A stretch of DNA of 6,994 nucleotides. Source: an uncultured Leptolyngbya sp. GTDB lineage: Bacteria > Cyanobacteriota > Cyanobacteriia > Phormidesmidales > Phormidesmidaceae. Made by a program: the position numbers and the translations under genes. Below are positions 5,823 to 6,994 of the stretch, piece by piece. Where the stretch lies: positions 1-6,994 of the forward strand of contig CALBPH010000404.1 in the NCBI GenBank assembly GCA_937899365.1, read 5' to 3'. The notes beneath the pieces were generated by a model, which did not search any database, was not told where the DNA came from, and saw only the letters and a program-made list of their open reading frames with translations. Positions within the stretch are counted from its first letter, which is position 1. Each line of letters starts with the position of its first letter.

Positions 5823-6278
5823 TTAAACGGGCATGATCGAGCGCTGGCAGGCTGGGCAGACGGCGTGGATTAGTAGCTGACAGTCGAGCAAGTGATAGCC
5901 TGACTTGTCAGCCATCTTGGCTCCGGCTTTGAGTACTGAATCGTTTTTGAACTCAATGGTCTTGTTGCACCGCACACAAATTAAATGGTGGTGATGGTGG
6001 GGCGAGGGCTGGTTAATTTCGTAGCGCTTTTGACCTTCGGCTAACTCTAGCTCTCGTAAAATCCCCATGCGGGACATGAGCTTGAGGTTGCGGTAGATGG
6101 TCGAAAGACTGATGGGTTCGCCTTCTTCTTTTAGCAGCTCGCACAGCTCTGCAGCGCTAAGATGCTGACCCTTATCAATGTTCTGAAACGTATTGAGAAT
6201 GGTTTCTCGCTGAGGCGTCATGCGCCATCCCCGTTCGTGGAGTTCGGCCTTCATTGCTGTAGGGGTATAGGAAGCCAT
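5823..6278 (-). CDS. fur: ferric uptake regulator Fur (FurA type)
   Basis: Fur is a dimeric metal-dependent repressor that, with Fe2+, binds A/T-rich Fur boxes and shuts off iron uptake. The 151-residue product shows the N-terminal winged helix (about 10-85) with recognition helix ISLSTIYRNLKLM (56-68), then the dimerisation and metal domain with HHHHH (94-98), CVRC (101-104), Glu109, His129, Cys133, His138 and CPAC (141-144). Length and cysteines 101, 104, 133, 141 and 144 coincide with Anabaena FurA as I know it, including the Cys141-Pro pair linked to haem binding there. This argues against Zur or PerR paralogues. The start is the ATG read from 6278, because GGAGGA (6285-6290, minus strand) lies six bases upstream; an ATG at 6302 in frame has no ribosome site. 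It is divergent from the futA-like gene. Confidence 0.95.
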   Translation of the reverse strand: MASYTPTAMKAELHERGWRMTPQRETILNTFQNIDKGQHLSAAELCELLKEEGEPISLSTIYRNLKLMSRMGILRELELAEGQKRYEINQPSPHHHHHLICVRCNKTIEFKNDSVLKAGAKMADKSGYHLLDCQLLIHAVCPACQRSIMPV

Positions 6279-6284
6279 GGCCGT

Positions 6285-6290
6285 TCCTCC
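6285..6290 (-). promoter_or_regulatory. strong Shine-Dalgarno of fur
   Basis: On the minus strand this reads GGAGGA, six bases before the ATG at 6278. It rules out the longer start at 6302, whose frame would span the site. Confidence 0.8.
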
Positions 6291-6321
6291 GTAAAATGTC
6301 ATTAACTAGTTCTTAATGCGA

Positions 6322-6350
6322 ATGATAGCGAAATCTCTGGCCACTTGCAA
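6322..6350 (-). promoter_or_regulatory. fur: putative fur promoter
   Basis: On the minus strand TTGCAA (6345-6350) and TATCAT (6322-6327) form a -35/-10 pair with an exact 17-base spacer, giving a start near 6315 and a leader of about 36 bases. The -10 region overlaps an AT-rich tract (AATGATAGCGAAAT) that only weakly resembles a Fur box. The -35 overlaps the palindrome at 6347-6367, which fits repression by occlusion. Inferred from sequence match. Confidence 0.5.
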
Positions 6351-6374
6351 TAGTTTTCCACTATTGCGAATAAT
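6345..6374 (+). promoter_or_regulatory. putative divergent promoter towards futA
   Basis: The same TTGCAA (6345-6350), which is its own reverse complement, is followed on the plus strand by AATAAT (6369-6374; five of six to TATAAT) with an 18-base spacer. This would start RNA near 6382 and give the futA-like gene a leader of about 190 bases. A second promoter nearer 6540 (TAGAAT/TATTAT) is possible but lacks a -35. Confidence 0.35.
6347..6367. repeat. perfect 8-5-8 palindrome between fur and futA
   Basis: GCAATAGT (6347-6354) is repeated inverted as ACTATTGC (6360-6367) around TTTCC. The outer bases add a T/G wobble and a T-A pair. No T-run follows on either strand, so it is not a terminator. 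Its size (21 bp) and place over the fur -35 and inside the opposite promoter's spacer fit an operator for a dimeric regulator. Whether that is Fur is inference. Confidence 0.6.
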
Positions 6375-6381
6375 ATCCAAA

Positions 6382-6571
6382 AGCCTCGGTCAAAAACAGG
6401 GGCAAATCGGCTAACTTGTCCGAAGCTCCGTGACAACAGGGTTTAGATGATGAAATTCTCAACATCACGGTTAGAAAATTGGTAACCCAAGCCTGAAAAA
6501 AATGCAGCAGGTCTTAGTTTTTAAGAACACCGATTTCCTTCTAGAATATTATTTGGGAAATTTTCGCATTA
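6382..6571 (+). other. leader region of the futA-like gene
   Basis: There is no gene in these 190 bases. CCGTGA (6428-6433) is inverted as TCACGG (6465-6470) with a 31-base loop. GGTTA (6469-6473) can instead pair with TAACC (6483-6487), so the two helices are mutually exclusive at 6469-6470. Close to the start codon, ATTTGGGAAAT (6551-6561) is a small A/T-rich dyad that could be part of a Fur site. No riboswitch class is recognised. Confidence 0.3.
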
Positions 6572-6994
6572 ATGTTGGCTATGTCTTACAAATCTGCTTT
6601 AGTTTGTGCTGGTTTGATTTCGTTTGCGATCGCAAGCTGCAACAACCAGTCGCAAGAGGCCACCGCCCCCGATGCCATCGTCAATGTTTACTCAGCCCGG
6701 CACTACGATGTAGACAACGACCTGTTTGAGAGCTTCACCGAGCAGACAGGCATCAAGGTGAATGTGGTCGAGGGTAAATCCGACGAGCTGATTGAACGGA
6801 TCAAAACCGAAGGGGAAGCCAGCCCAGCGGATGTGTTTGTCACCGTTGATGCGGGGCGGCTGTGGCGGGCAGAGCAAGCGGGCATTTTTCAACCCGTATC
6901 GTCTCCGGTGCTAGAGGAAAAGGTGCCGGTCAGCCTGCGCCATCCTGACGGTGTGTGGTACGGCCTGACAACGCGGGCACGAGTCTTAATCTAC
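6572..6994 (+). CDS. futA: FutA-type ferric iron ABC transporter substrate-binding lipoprotein, N-terminal part
   Basis: This frame is open to the last base; 141 residues are visible and the C-terminus lies outside. It starts with a lipoprotein signal (hydrophobic core 8-21, lipobox IASC with Cys23), so the mature protein is membrane-anchored on the periplasmic side. The mature part matches Synechocystis FutA1/FutA2: VYSARHYDVDNDLFESFTEQ (39-58), the GIKVNVVEGKSDELIERIK region (60-78), SPADVFVTVDAGRLWRAEQAGIFQPV (84-109) and a DGVWYGLTTRARV segment (126-138). His44 and Tyr45 in the RHY motif correspond to two of the iron ligands known for FutA1; the three later tyrosines are beyond the window. 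FutA delivers Fe3+ to the FutBC permease. ATG 6572 and ATG 6581 are both in frame; GGGA at 6555-6558 only weakly favours 6572. Divergence from fur supports iron regulation. Confidence 0.9.
   Translation, partial: MLAMSYKSALVCAGLISFAIASCNNQSQEATAPDAIVNVYSARHYDVDNDLFESFTEQTGIKVNVVEGKSDELIERIKTEGEASPADVFVTVDAGRLWRAEQAGIFQPVSSPVLEEKVPVSLRHPDGVWYGLTTRARVLIY
6626..6633. repeat. HIP1 octamer GCGATCGC
   Basis: This 8-bp palindrome is strongly over-represented in many cyanobacterial genomes. The single full copy here lies inside the futA-like signal-peptide region and supports the cyanobacterial assignment. Confidence 0.7.

Noticed and set aside
6318..6336. Classical Fur box over the fur -10
   Set aside because: About half of the 19 positions match the E. 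coli consensus, which is too weak to mark as a site; kept only as a remark in the promoter entry.
6502..6729. Plus-strand frame of 75 codons starting before futA
   Set aside because: It overlaps futA in another frame, and its sequence beyond 6580 is the shadow of the lipoprotein signal; the FutA frame is far better supported.

Overview
The window reads as cyanobacterial chromosome. The evidence is a Fur protein whose length (151 aa) and five cysteine positions match what I recall of Anabaena FurA, a FutA-type ferric-iron binding lipoprotein beside it, a secreted pentapeptide-repeat protein with the Cys-x-x-Cys-Asp-Leu-Ser opening common in cyanobacteria, and one HIP1 octamer (GCGATCGC, 6626-6633). 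I see no insertion sequence, CRISPR array, tRNA, rRNA or phage gene. These are ordinary core and accessory genes, and I do not find a convincing undescribed multi-gene system.

Layout. 1-693 is the C-terminal part of an NhaC-family Na+/H+ antiporter entering from the left. 694-1273 is a sparse stretch with a possible 56-residue membrane peptide (749-919), which may be the head of a decayed longer gene, and with several small dyads. mscL (1274-1696) follows and closes with a strong intrinsic terminator (1753-1786). purU (1927-2781), formyltetrahydrofolate deformylase, has its own putative promoter and a leader holding an 18-codon micro-ORF. An unrecognised 107-residue helical protein lies at 2974-3297. 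A tight two-gene operon, atzG-atzE (3424-4982), encodes a small GatC-like partner and an amidase-signature hydrolase of the 1-carboxybiuret hydrolase type. After a 317-bp gap comes the secreted pentapeptide-repeat protein (5300-5761), convergent with fur (5823-6278, minus strand). fur is divergent from the truncated futA-like gene (6572 to window end).

Working together. The clearest regulatory unit is the right end. The iron-responsive repressor Fur and an iron-uptake binding protein are transcribed back to back from a 293-bp spacer. The spacer holds a perfect 8-5-8 palindrome and a single TTGCAA hexamer that can act as the -35 element in both directions. The other genes look like independent housekeeping units: ion homeostasis (NhaC, MscL), one-carbon and purine metabolism (PurU), and nitrogen-rich amide hydrolysis (AtzEG).
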